From an uncultured Ruminiclostridium sp. (lineage in GTDB: Bacteria; Bacillota; Clostridia; Oscillospirales; Ruminococcaceae): DNA of 64,000 nt. How positions within the stretch are numbered: position 1 is the stretch's first letter; every line of letters begins with the position of its first letter. The notes beneath the pieces are model-generated. The model saw nothing but the letters and a program-made list of their open reading frames with translations. It had not been told where the DNA came from and did not search any database. Both the position numbers and the translations under genes were made by a program. The stretch covers positions 104,836 through 168,835 of the forward strand of contig CANRFO010000005.1 of NCBI GenBank assembly GCA_947629925.1, in the 5' to 3' direction. Positions 15,888-23,571 of this stretch are shown in pieces.

Positions 15888-15916
15888 ATTTTACCTCAGT
15901 AAAATGTATTTGTCAA
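15888..15916 (-). promoter_or_regulatory. Sigma-A promoter of the aro operon
   Basis: Reverse-strand TTGACA (15916-15911), 17-bp spacer, TAAAAT (15893-15888). The predicted start near 15881 gives an untranslated leader of about 240 nt before aroF. A 7-bp inverted repeat ATAACAT/ATGTTAT lies at the transcript start. Confidence 0.85.
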
Positions 15917-15954
15917 GTACTGAATGATAAAAAATAAAAAAATTAAAAAAGGGG

Positions 15955-15983
15955 TTGATTTTTCTTTATCGTTATGATATAAT
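15955..15983 (+). promoter_or_regulatory. Sigma-A promoter of tRNA-Leu
   Basis: TTGATT (15955-15960), 17-bp spacer, TATAAT (15978-15983), 34 bp before the mature tRNA 5' end. It is divergent from the aro promoter. Confidence 0.8.
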
Positions 15984-16017
15984 ATAAAAGCTGTGACAAA
16001 ACAGCTGAATAAAAATT

Positions 16018-16104
16018 GCAGGTATGGCGGAATTGGCAGACGCGCTAGCTTCAGGTGCTAGTCCTCGCAAGGGGGTATGGGTTCAAGTCCCTTTACCTGC
16101 ACCA
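16018..16104 (+). tRNA. tRNA-Leu(CAG)
   Basis: An 87-nt class II tRNA. The acceptor arm GCAGGTA pairs with TACCTGC, followed by discriminator A and an encoded CCA. The anticodon stem CTAGC/GCTAG encloses TTCAGGT, giving anticodon CAG for the Leu codon CTG. The long variable arm (TCCTCGCAAGGGGG region) and the T-arm GGGTTCAAGTCCC fit a leucine tRNA. Confidence 0.97.
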
Positions 16105-16120
16105 GCGGCTGAGCCGCTAC

Positions 16121-16153
16121 AGCATGCTCCCAGAACACGGGAGCGTGCTTTTT
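16121..16153 (+). terminator. Terminator after tRNA-Leu
   Basis: AGCATGCTCCC (16121-16131) and GGGAGCGTGCT (16139-16149) form an 11-bp stem with one G-U pair, followed by a T-run. A smaller GCGGCTGAGCCGC hairpin lies between it and the tRNA. Confidence 0.92.
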
Positions 16154-16221
16154 AAAAATCTATTTTGTCACAACATCACACTAGCATGACGCTGGATCCA
16201 TTAGAAAGGAAGGTGAATGAT

Positions 16222-16281
16222 ATGAATATTTGCATCGGAAAAATCGAGAATATATATCATTCACACTTGCTTTTACTTTAA
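16222..16281 (+). CDS. Putative 19-residue leader peptide upstream of the GNAT gene
   Basis: ATG at 16222, after GGAAGG (16208-16213), opens a frame MNICIGKIENIYHSHLLLL ending in TAA. GTGAATGATAT (16213-16223), covering the start, is exactly complementary to ATATCATTCAC (16254-16264) inside the ORF. ACACTT (16263-16268) can instead pair with AAGTGT (16305-16310), the 5' arm of the downstream terminator. This is the form of an inducible leader of the kind found before antibiotic resistance genes; the inducer is unknown. Confidence 0.55.
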   Translation: MNICIGKIENIYHSHLLLL

Positions 16282-16305
16282 CTTCATTTGTGGATAATAA
16301 ATTTA

Positions 16306-16336
16306 AGTGTTCTCTTTTTTTCGAGAACACTTTTTA
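16306..16336 (+). terminator. Attenuator-type terminator before the GNAT gene
   Basis: AGTGTTCTC (16306-16314) and GAGAACACT (16323-16331) form a 9-bp stem followed by TTTTTATTTT. It lies between the 19-codon leader ORF and the GNAT start at 16359, so it must be bypassed for expression. Confidence 0.85.
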
Positions 16337-16358
16337 TTTTCAGAAATGAGGTATTTAA

Positions 16359-16816
16359 ATGGAAAAACTAAAATTTATTCAAGTCGAAAAAGGAAAACCG
16401 GAGCATTATGAAATGGCAAAAAAGTTATGGCTGCCATTCTGCAGAGAAATCGATGAGCATGAGGGAATATCTGAGACTGAAGAAGAGATACTGCATGATC
16501 TTTCAAGGAGAATAAACATTCAAGGCAGCAGAGAAAATATGCATTTTGAACTTGCATTGTCAGACAACAAACCTATCGGCATTGCGATGTTTGCAATAGA
16601 TACGGGAACAGTCTATGGTCTTCTTGAGAGCGGATATGGTGTTATCACAGGATTTTACATATCGCCCGAATACCGCCGAATGGGTTATGGGAAAGAGTTT
16701 TTTAGGCATATTGAGCAGACACTGAAGGCTGACGGTGCGCCAAAAATATATCTACTCCTGACGGTGTAACTGGTAAACCGTTTTGGAAACTAACAGTGAT
16801 GTACATATTTTTTTAA
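16359..16816 (+). pseudogene. GNAT-family acetyltransferase, frameshifted and 3'-truncated
   Basis: The open frame (16359-16769, 136 aa) shows a GNAT fold: ITGFYISPEYRRMGYGKEFF is the acetyl-CoA-binding motif A. The frame then breaks near 16753: after KIYL the reading shifts by one base and the family-like continuation TPDGVTGKPFWK is found in the next frame, up to a stop at 16814-16816. The normal final 15-25 residues of the fold are absent. It is therefore probably inactive or decaying. The leader peptide and attenuator upstream suggest it derived from a drug-inducible acetyltransferase; the substrate is unknown. Confidence 0.7.
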
Positions 16817-17052
16817 TTATCATTCTTGCCCTCCTTTTCAAGAAGCCACAGAACATTTAGTTCATTCAGTCTATTATAAACATCTTTGATGTCAAAATAC
16901 ATTTCATCATATCCTTCCGCACTTGGATTTCTGAAATCTGTAGAGAATAAAATATAAAATCCTCCAGATTCAGAAGTGTCATCAACGACTTTAATGTAAA
17001 AGTCCTTCATATCTCCACTTTTAGCCAAACCGATTGTATTAAATATAGTCAT
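16813..17052 (-). CDS. Candidate immunity protein next to a toxin fragment
   Basis: A 79-aa acidic protein starting MTIFNTIGLAKSGDMKDFY, with alternating strands (YIKVVDDTSESGGFYILFST) and a C-terminal helix. The ATG at 17052 follows GAGG at 5-bp spacing; a longer frame starting at 17094 would overlap the toxin end. Immunity proteins of polymorphic toxin systems are usually encoded directly downstream of the toxin C-terminus, as here (10-bp gap). No family is recognised; the call is by context. Confidence 0.5.
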   Translation of the reverse strand: MTIFNTIGLAKSGDMKDFYIKVVDDTSESGGFYILFSTDFRNPSAEGYDEMYFDIKDVYNRLNELNVLWLLEKEGKNDN

Positions 17053-17062
17053 TTCGTCCTCG

Positions 17063-17341
17063 CTATTCCTTGAAAGTAACATGGTTATTAACAATTGGCT
17101 TATTGGTGATAGGATCGATAATTTCTAAGTGAACATGTGGTTTCCCTGGTGAATGATTGCCGCAAATCGAATTATTATCCATTCTAAATTGACGTATTTG
17201 ACCATCTACTACATTTCTGTAAACACCAGATCCAGGTTTTCCAATCTCACTGTATCCTTCACCCAAAAAATCAATACCTGCTTGTAATTCACTTGGATTT
17301 AAAAACAGCGGTAAATTCGACCCTGATGATAAAAAATATAT
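17063..17341 (-). pseudogene. Orphan C-terminal domain of an Rhs/polymorphic toxin
   Basis: The open frame runs from a stop at 17342-17344 to a stop at 17063 without a convincing start; only a TTG at 17266 is available. The protein reads NPSELQAGIDFLGEGYSEIG, then GVYRNVVDGQIRQFRMD, then GKPHVHLEI. The GEGYxEI...GVYR...QFRMD...PHVHxE pattern is like the variable C-terminal domains of Rhs-type toxins, with the His-rich PHVHLE likely catalytic. The long delivery part is missing, so this is a remnant or a displaced toxin cassette. Confidence 0.6.
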
Positions 17342-17382
17342 TTATATCAAGGATATTAGCTGAGCAATTGTCAACAAAATAA

Positions 17383-18687
17383 TTACAGTTTATTTACAAG
17401 TTCTTTAAAATGTTTTCCTCTTTCTTCAAAGTTTTTGTAAAAACCGTAGCTTGCGGCAGCAGGGGATAGAACACAACAATGTTTTGAAACCTCATACGCT
17501 TTTTGAACTGCCTCTTCCATATCCTTTACTTTAAATACATTCGAAGTATCATTAAGCATAGCGGCTATCCGATAGCCGCTGTCAGGCAAGCAAATTATGT
17601 TTTTTACATTTCCCTTATTCAAAAATTCTATGAGAATATCATAGTTTATTCCTCTATCCATTCCGCCGATAATTACAGTATCGGCGGAAAATGTTTTTAT
17701 AGCATTTATAGCAGCAAGCGGGATCGTGCTGATACTGTCATTTACATATTTAACGCCGTTTACAGTTCTGACAACTTCCATTCTGTGTTCTAGTCCGTTA
17801 AAGCTCTTGATCGCTTCAGTCGCCATATCAATATTACAGCCTGCATTTACAGCCGCAGCAAGCGCAACTGCTATATTGTATAAATTATGCTTTCCTTCCA
17901 GTCTGGGAGAAACTTTTTCATAAGGAATCATAGTGTCAAAAAAGACAATATCGTTTCCGCTTACATAAATATCCGCTTTTTTGTCCATTGAAACGGTTAT
18001 TTTTTGGGAGGGAATTAAGTTTATCTCTTCAGACAAATTTTCTATATTGAGTATAGTAATATCGTCTTTACGCTGAAATCTGTATATGTTTTCCTTGGCA
18101 TATTTATATGCGTTGAAATCAACGTAATGGTCCAGATGTTCCTCATAAACATTCAACAAAACTGCAATATTCGGCGATGCCTTAACATACTCAAGCTGAT
18201 GACAGGACATTTCACATACTATTATTGTATCTTTTTCCAAGCTGTCAATTATCGAAAGAGGCGGAATACCTATATTCCCGATAAGAACGGATTTTTTTTC
18301 GCAGTGTTCAAGTATGTGATGAATAAGACTTGAAGTGGTGGATTTACCTTTTGTACCTGTAACACCGATAATTTTATTTTTGCAAAATTTTAAAAGCAAG
18401 TCAGTCTGACCCGTTATTTTCTTTTTATTTGTTTCGGAAAGCCTGTCAAATAATGCTATTCCCGGCGTTTTCATAACAATATCATACTCGTCTATTGCAT
18501 TAAGATAATTTTCTCCTGAAAAAAGCTCATATTGCTCTATTTCAGGCGTAACTGTCAGATTTTGGTCTGCAATTCCTATTTTGCAGTCGATATTTTTCAG
18601 TATATCAAGCGTAGAACGTCCTTCACGTCCAAAACCAAGTATTAAAACTTTCTTTCCTTGAAAAAAAGCATTGAGTTTATCTTTCAT
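17383..18687 (-). CDS. murD: UDP-N-acetylmuramoyl-L-alanine:glutamate ligase, MurD/MurD2 type
   Basis: A Mur ligase of 434 aa: an N-terminal Rossmann-like domain (VLILGFGREGRSTLDIL), the ATP-binding GVTGTKGKSTTSSL, the central EMSCHQLE and YEEHLDHY, and a C-terminal domain with DSISTIPLAAINAI. MurD normally adds D-Glu to UDP-MurNAc-L-Ala. Here it is coupled (2-bp gap) to a MurL-like epimerase gene, the arrangement of the Xanthomonas MurD2/MurL pathway in which the ligase adds L-Glu. L-Glu preference is inferred from context only. Confidence 0.88.
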   Translation of the reverse strand: MKDKLNAFFQGKKVLILGFGREGRSTLDILKNIDCKIGIADQNLTVTPEIEQYELFSGENYLNAIDEYDIVMKTPGIALFDRLSETNKKKITGQTDLLLKFCKNKIIGVTGTKGKSTTSSLIHHILEHCEKKSVLIGNIGIPPLSIIDSLEKDTIIVCEMSCHQLEYVKASPNIAVLLNVYEEHLDHYVDFNAYKYAKENIYRFQRKDDITILNIENLSEEINLIPSQKITVSMDKKADIYVSGNDIVFFDTMIPYEKVSPRLEGKHNLYNIAVALAAAVNAGCNIDMATEAIKSFNGLEHRMEVVRTVNGVKYVNDSISTIPLAAINAIKTFSADTVIIGGMDRGINYDILIEFLNKGNVKNIICLPDSGYRIAAMLNDTSNVFKVKDMEEAVQKAYEVSKHCCVLSPAAASYGFYKNFEERGKHFKELVNKL

Positions 18688-18689
18688 AG

Positions 18690-20027
18690 TTAAAGCCTTT
18701 CAAAATCAACTTCGGTAAGCAAATTTATAAATTCATCGGGAACAAAATTATTTTCATCAAAGAATTTATCAAGCGTTTCAGATTCCGTAATTGCATCTTG
18801 ATTTTCAAAATGCTCCTTTAGTAAAATAGGTAAGCTCTCAAATTTTCTCTTTTTTGCCGCTGTATAAAGCGCAAGATTTATTTCCTTTTTCGTGCCTACA
18901 CATTCAAAAGGTTTGTCGTAATCTTGATATACCAAGCCGTTGAACAAGTCTCGGTATTCTTCACAATTCAGCATATCTTTGCCAAAAATCTTCACAAGCT
19001 GTTCATCGGTCAAAAACGCCGACAGCATAATATAAACATAAAGGCATTTTGCGCAATTTGCACACCAGGTATCTGTTTTTGAGCCTAAATTACAGCTTTG
19101 AAAAACAGGGAAGTACTTGGGGTACTGAACGAACTTTTTTGTTATCTGCCATTCGCTCCACGGTCTCAGCATACTGAAATATTCAGGATAATTTCCGTAG
19201 AATTTTTTTGTATAATAACGAAAATCGCTCTCAAATTCTGTGCTTTTGCTGTACTGATGATTTATTGCTGTCCCCGTTATATTGACTTCATTCGCACTGC
19301 TTTCATTGGAAAGGGCAATATATTTTTTCCCGCTGCAATAAGCAAATATCCACGAAGAAAAAGCAATCACGGCAGACAAGGGAGTATGACCGTTCAAATA
19401 ACCTGCGGCATTAAGCTCTAAAAGTTGCTTGTCGATAGTACGCTTTACACCGATAATTTGATTGTCAGTATATCCTGCTGTATTAGCGCAGTTTAAGGTA
19501 GCGCCTCTCGGATTTATTATATAGCAAGAATTTTGATTTTTATATTTGCTCAGCAATTCAAGCGTTACAACGCTGTCTTTTCCTCCGCCCACAGGAATAA
19601 GAAAACCTTCTCCCTCATATGATGATGAAAATATTTTTTCATCATTTGAGCAGGGAATTATCGTCATAAAACTGTCAACATCGGTTTTTATACCATTTTT
19701 ATAAAAAAATTCGCCAAGACCGTTAAAGTACAGCTTTTTCCACCATTTGATCTGTTCGTCAGTCAAGCTTCCGCAGTTGATTTTTACAACAGGCGGACAA
19801 GCACATTTCCAATAGCTGACAAGCTCCGCCATACCCAGTGAAAAAACCGCATAATCAAACAGCTGCTTGTCTTTTACATTTCTGATAAGCTCAGGAGCAA
19901 AGCTCCAGCAGGGAGCAAATTCATATTCATCTATCTTAAAATGAAATATAAAGCTGTCATCTTTGATCTCATAGCTTTCGTATATAAATTCCTTATGATG
20001 TTCTCTGAGCTGTTCAAATTTTCCCAT
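18690..20027 (-). CDS. murL: MurL-type UDP-MurNAc-L-Ala-L-Glu epimerase
   Basis: A 445-aa protein with a PP-loop-like ATP site LIPVGGGKDSVVTLELL (about residue 145), plus PWSEWQITK, SCNLGSKTDTWCANCAKCLY (Cys-rich) and ESSANEVNITGTAINHQYSK. These fit MurL, which uses ATP to epimerise the terminal L-Glu of UDP-MurNAc-L-Ala-L-Glu to D-Glu. Immediately followed by murD in the same operon, it would supply D-Glu to peptidoglycan without glutamate racemase. The assignment is from remembered family features; a racemase elsewhere cannot be excluded. Confidence 0.8.
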   Translation of the reverse strand: MGKFEQLREHHKEFIYESYEIKDDSFIFHFKIDEYEFAPCWSFAPELIRNVKDKQLFDYAVFSLGMAELVSYWKCACPPVVKINCGSLTDEQIKWWKKLYFNGLGEFFYKNGIKTDVDSFMTIIPCSNDEKIFSSSYEGEGFLIPVGGGKDSVVTLELLSKYKNQNSCYIINPRGATLNCANTAGYTDNQIIGVKRTIDKQLLELNAAGYLNGHTPLSAVIAFSSWIFAYCSGKKYIALSNESSANEVNITGTAINHQYSKSTEFESDFRYYTKKFYGNYPEYFSMLRPWSEWQITKKFVQYPKYFPVFQSCNLGSKTDTWCANCAKCLYVYIMLSAFLTDEQLVKIFGKDMLNCEEYRDLFNGLVYQDYDKPFECVGTKKEINLALYTAAKKRKFESLPILLKEHFENQDAITESETLDKFFDENNFVPDEFINLLTEVDFERL

Positions 20028-20052
20028 AAAAGAATATCCTTTCTATGGTTTT

Positions 20053-20074
20053 GGGCGGCTCGAAAGAACCGCCC
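20053..20074. other. GC-rich hairpin between the mutarotase-like gene and murL
   Basis: GGGCGG (20053-20058) and CCGCCC (20069-20074) enclose a 10-nt loop. No T-run follows in either direction. It is probably an intercistronic element in the reverse-strand transcript. Confidence 0.4.
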
Positions 20075-20080
20075 TGTATG

Positions 20081-21013
20081 TTAAAGTATATGCCTTTTTA
20101 CAAATGCGTCAATGCTTTCGGGATCACATCTGTCAAATGTATCGTCACATTCTCTGACTTCCCAGTATTCGTTATATTCGGTATACTCGCCCGCTTTAAG
20201 CACTTCAAGCGTACCAAGCGATTCTATCTCCATTATATACTGATTTGTATAGGTTTCATAGTTTACGGAATAATCAGGATATTCGCCCACAGGGTCAAAA
20301 TCAAAGCGCTTTATGAAAAGCTGGCCGTTGTTAAGATATGCACCCCAGCCGTCCTCGTTGTTGATACCAATTTTAAATGCCTCTTCCTTATCAGTCTGAG
20401 CAAGTGTGATATATTTATCGCAAGCGAAAAATCTCGGATCTCTCACATCTGAATATGCCCAGAAAACCATTCTTCTGTTAGAAAGAAGTCCTGTATCCTT
20501 CGTACATTGAGGAACTATCTCAACGCCGCCTTTTTCCGCTACGGTAAGGCACCAAGGCGCCAACTTTATTTCATAATCTGCAATATTTTTTATTATATGA
20601 TTAACAGTAACGTTTGAGCCTGTTTCGTCTAACGTAACGGTCATAATATGACGTTCGCCCACCTTTTCTCTGTCCTCGGGCATTAACTTGATAGAATTGC
20701 CCGATATTTCATAGGGAACAGGGTGATTGTCGGGAGTATAGCTTTCGGGATAACTCTCAGGACTGCTCCAAAGGCGGTGACCGCCGTATATGTACCAGTT
20801 CTCATCTGTTTCAAAGAAATCGTGGAGCTGCTGCTTATCGTTAAAGCTGTCACGGTTTATGTCCTCACGGAAAATGTTTTGTTTTCCGTTAAGTCCGTAA
20901 TAAATCATACGAGGACCCACGTCCACCGTAACAATAACGGTAGCTGTCTCATTCTTCATTTGTATGCATTTTCCGAAGTTTTTATAGCTTATTTCCGAAA
21001 ATTCAACGCTCAT
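20081..21013 (-). CDS. Galactose-mutarotase-like / DUF4380-like protein
   Basis: A 310-aa beta-rich protein with no signal peptide. Features: VTVDVGPRMIYYGLNGKQNI, WYIYGGHRLWSSPESYPESY, NVTVNHIIKNIADYEIKLAPW and AGEYTEYNEYWEV. The GGHRLWSSPE segment and overall strand pattern resemble aldose-1-epimerase-fold proteins annotated DUF4380, suggesting a carbohydrate-binding or epimerising role. No catalytic residue is certain. It lies between tmcAL and murL in one orientation. Confidence 0.5.
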   Translation of the reverse strand: MSVEFSEISYKNFGKCIQMKNETATVIVTVDVGPRMIYYGLNGKQNIFREDINRDSFNDKQQLHDFFETDENWYIYGGHRLWSSPESYPESYTPDNHPVPYEISGNSIKLMPEDREKVGERHIMTVTLDETGSNVTVNHIIKNIADYEIKLAPWCLTVAEKGGVEIVPQCTKDTGLLSNRRMVFWAYSDVRDPRFFACDKYITLAQTDKEEAFKIGINNEDGWGAYLNNGQLFIKRFDFDPVGEYPDYSVNYETYTNQYIMEIESLGTLEVLKAGEYTEYNEYWEVRECDDTFDRCDPESIDAFVKRHIL

Positions 21014-21032
21014 TTTTAAATTTCCTTTCTTA

Positions 21033-22196
21033 TCATTTTAAAATTATAGGCTTAGACGTATAGCTCAAGCCGCATTTTTGCTTTTTTTCCAATGCAAGAG
21101 CATATTGGTCGTCGCAAAAAACTTCGATCTCCGCTTGCCTTTTTGCGGCAGGACATTTTTTTTCAAGATGAGAAAGGGAAGTGTTTATCGGCAAAATGCA
21201 TTGTGACTGCGATAAAATTTCCTTTCCCTTACTGTTCATACCTAAAATTTTAACATATGACGGAGTAATTTTCAAGTCATTTTTTGTAATTCCCAAAAAA
21301 GCTGATAAAACTATTCTTCTTATTCTGGAAAGGGTATAACGCTTTGTTTTTATCATTTCAAATAATTCATCAAGGCTAGTTGCTTCATGGACAGCGTCAT
21401 ATATTCTGTTTTCAAGTCCAATAAGAACGTTAGGCGTTTTTTCTATCTCTTCTTTTGTCATCGACCGCAGCTTGGATAAGACTGCGACCTCTATATTTGA
21501 AAGAGAAGCAGTATTTGAAAAATCGCAATAAGGTACAAACGCTGAAATATCCTTGTTTTCATATATCATATTTCGTATCTGAAGTGCACTTAAAATATCC
21601 GATTTTTCAGCTGTTTCGCTGTCGTGCAATACTGCTTTGCGCTGAACAGTAACGGCTTTAATATTGGAATTTATCTTTTCAGCGGCATTTATATACTCTA
21701 TCGCAAGGATATTATTGGGAAAATTAAGCACATCTGCAATTTCTGCGGAATATTTTTCGGAAATAATTTTTTGAAGTGCCGAAGGATAGGTATACCCGCT
21801 GTCCATAAGCTTAGCTACTTCATCGCTCTGCCTATATTGTCTTACAGCTTTTGCGGCGGTCTGCAATAATTCAATATCTCCACATTCGCTACCAAAGCTG
21901 ATAAAATCAACACAGCCCAGCTTATCAAGCAAATAAACTGCTCCTTGCGCAAATTGTTCGGCGCTTGCCAAAGAATACTGCACAGGAAGCTCTATAACAA
22001 GATCGACGCCGTTTTTTAAAGCAGTTTCCGTCCTTTTATATTTATCTATTATTGCTAAATCGCCGCGCTGCACAAAATTACCGCTCATAACGGCAACGAT
22101 ATGGGTAGCTCCGAACAGCTTCCTTGTTTGCTCAATATGAAATTTATGCCCATTGTGAAAAGGATTATATTCGCATATTATACCGCAGACGTTCAT
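21033..22196 (-). CDS. tmcAL: tRNA(Met) cytidine acetate ligase TmcAL
   Basis: Formerly YlbM. It activates acetate with ATP to form N4-acetylcytidine at the wobble base of elongator tRNA-Met. The nucleotidyltransferase-like N-terminus shows GIICEYNPFHNGHKFHIEQT (HxGH motif), HIVAVMSGNFVQRGDLAIID and GVDLVIELPVQYSLASAEQF; the rest is helical. Length 387 aa. It is divergent from acetate kinase, a frequent clostridial pairing that fits shared acetate metabolism. GGAGG precedes the ATG. Confidence 0.92.
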   Translation of the reverse strand: MNVCGIICEYNPFHNGHKFHIEQTRKLFGATHIVAVMSGNFVQRGDLAIIDKYKRTETALKNGVDLVIELPVQYSLASAEQFAQGAVYLLDKLGCVDFISFGSECGDIELLQTAAKAVRQYRQSDEVAKLMDSGYTYPSALQKIISEKYSAEIADVLNFPNNILAIEYINAAEKINSNIKAVTVQRKAVLHDSETAEKSDILSALQIRNMIYENKDISAFVPYCDFSNTASLSNIEVAVLSKLRSMTKEEIEKTPNVLIGLENRIYDAVHEATSLDELFEMIKTKRYTLSRIRRIVLSAFLGITKNDLKITPSYVKILGMNSKGKEILSQSQCILPINTSLSHLEKKCPAAKRQAEIEVFCDDQYALALEKKQKCGLSYTSKPIILK

Positions 22197-22233
22197 TTTT
22201 GCCTCCGAAGTATACTAAAGATGTAAAAAAGAC

Positions 22234-22262
22234 TTGATTTTTTTTTCAGTTTGTTATAAAAT
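22234..22262 (+). promoter_or_regulatory. Sigma-A promoter of ackA
   Basis: TTGATT (22234-22239), 17-bp spacer, TAAAAT (22257-22262), about 40 bp before the ackA ATG. Confidence 0.6.
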
Positions 22263-22302
22263 ATTTTATGACAAATGATTCTTAAAGGAAGGATTTATCA
22301 AT

Positions 22303-23502
22303 ATGAAAATTTTAGTAATCAATGCGGGTAGCTCTTCACTGAAGTATCAGCTTATAGATATGGATGATGAGAGCGTTATCGCAAAAGGAAACTGCGAAAG
22401 AATAGGAATGGACGGTCACATTACCCATAAGACATTTGATGGCCGTCAGGTAAGTGAGGATTGTGCCTTCCCCACACATACCGAAGCATTTGAAAAGGTA
22501 GTTGAAGTGCTTACTACAGGTGATGCGGCAGTTATCAAGAGCATGGACGAAATTGCTGCCGTCGGACACAGAATAGTGCAGGGAGCAGAAATATTCAACA
22601 AGGCAACAATGGTCACCGATGAGGTAATCGATCAGATAGATGCGCTTGCCGAACTTGCACCTGTTCACAATCACCCTCATGCACTGGCTCTCAGAGCCTG
22701 TAAGAAGGTCATTCCTGCAAATGTGCCTCAGGTGGTAGTATTTGACACCGCATTCCATCAGACAATGCCAGAAAAAGCATTTATGTTCGGTCTTCCATAT
22801 GAATGTTATGAGAAATTCCATGTAAGAAAGTACGGTTTCCACGGAACATCTCACCGTTTTGTTTCAAGAGCGCTTGCTGAAGCTATGGGCAAGAATGTTG
22901 AAGAATTGAAGATAGTTTCCTGCCACCTTGGAAACGGTTCTTCCATAACCGCTATCGACGGCGGAAAATCCGTTGATACTTCAATGGGATTCACCCCTCT
23001 GGACGGCGTTATAATGGGAACAAGAAGCGGTGCAGTTGACCCTTCCGCCGTAACATTCATACAGAAAAAACTTGGTCTTGACGCTTCTGAAATGAGCGAT
23101 TATCTCAATAAGAAGTCAGGTTTCCTCGGAGTAAGCGGAATATCAAGTGATAATCGTGATATTGAAGCCGCAGCAACTGAAGGGAACAAGCGTGCTCAGC
23201 TTGCAGGCGATATACTCAGATATGGTATAAAGAAATATATTGGTTCTTATGCCGCAATTATGAACGGTCTTGACGCGGTTATTTTCACAGGCGGAATCGG
23301 TGAAAATGCTCCTTTGGTCCGCGCTGATGTATGTCATAATATGGAGTATCTTGGTATAAAGATTGACGATGGTGTCAATGCAGGAGTCAGAGGCACTCTT
23401 ACAAAAATTTCTGCTCCCGACAGCAAAGTAGAAGTTTGGGTTGTTCCTACCAATGAAGAGCTTCTTATAGCAAGAGATACCAAGGAACTCTGCGGTTTTT
23501 GA
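22303..23502 (+). CDS. ackA: Acetate kinase
   Basis: Interconverts acetyl phosphate plus ADP with acetate plus ATP, the ATP-yielding end of mixed-acid fermentation. Signatures: VINAGSSSLKYQLIDM at the N-terminus, VFDTAFHQTMPEKAFMFGLP, RKYGFHGTSHRFVSRA, HLGNGSSITAI and FTGGIGENAP. Length 399 aa. AAAGGAAGGA precedes the ATG, with its own promoter. No phosphotransacetylase gene lies beside it. Confidence 0.97.
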   Translation: MKILVINAGSSSLKYQLIDMDDESVIAKGNCERIGMDGHITHKTFDGRQVSEDCAFPTHTEAFEKVVEVLTTGDAAVIKSMDEIAAVGHRIVQGAEIFNKATMVTDEVIDQIDALAELAPVHNHPHALALRACKKVIPANVPQVVVFDTAFHQTMPEKAFMFGLPYECYEKFHVRKYGFHGTSHRFVSRALAEAMGKNVEELKIVSCHLGNGSSITAIDGGKSVDTSMGFTPLDGVIMGTRSGAVDPSAVTFIQKKLGLDASEMSDYLNKKSGFLGVSGISSDNRDIEAAATEGNKRAQLAGDILRYGIKKYIGSYAAIMNGLDAVIFTGGIGENAPLVRADVCHNMEYLGIKIDDGVNAGVRGTLTKISAPDSKVEVWVVPTNEELLIARDTKELCGF

Positions 23503-23523
23503 TAAAAAATCGGTAAAATAATG

Positions 23524-23568
23524 AAAAAGCAGGCAGTGGCGCTTGTGCTTTCGCATTGCCTGCTTTTT
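23524..23568 (+). terminator. Bidirectional terminator between ackA and the thioesterase
   Basis: AAAAAGCAGGCA (23524-23535) and TGCCTGCTTTTT (23557-23568) form a 12-bp perfect stem with a 21-nt loop and T-runs on both strands. Confidence 0.93.
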
Positions 23569-23571
23569 GAT

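Noticed and set aside
16018..17382. Integration of a mobile element at tRNA-Leu
   Set aside because: No duplicate of the tRNA 3' end was found downstream and no integrase is adjacent, although the following region does look degraded and foreign.
22336..22854. 172-residue reverse-strand frame inside ackA
   Set aside because: It lies entirely antisense to a strongly conserved kinase gene and has no family features; it is a shadow of the real gene.
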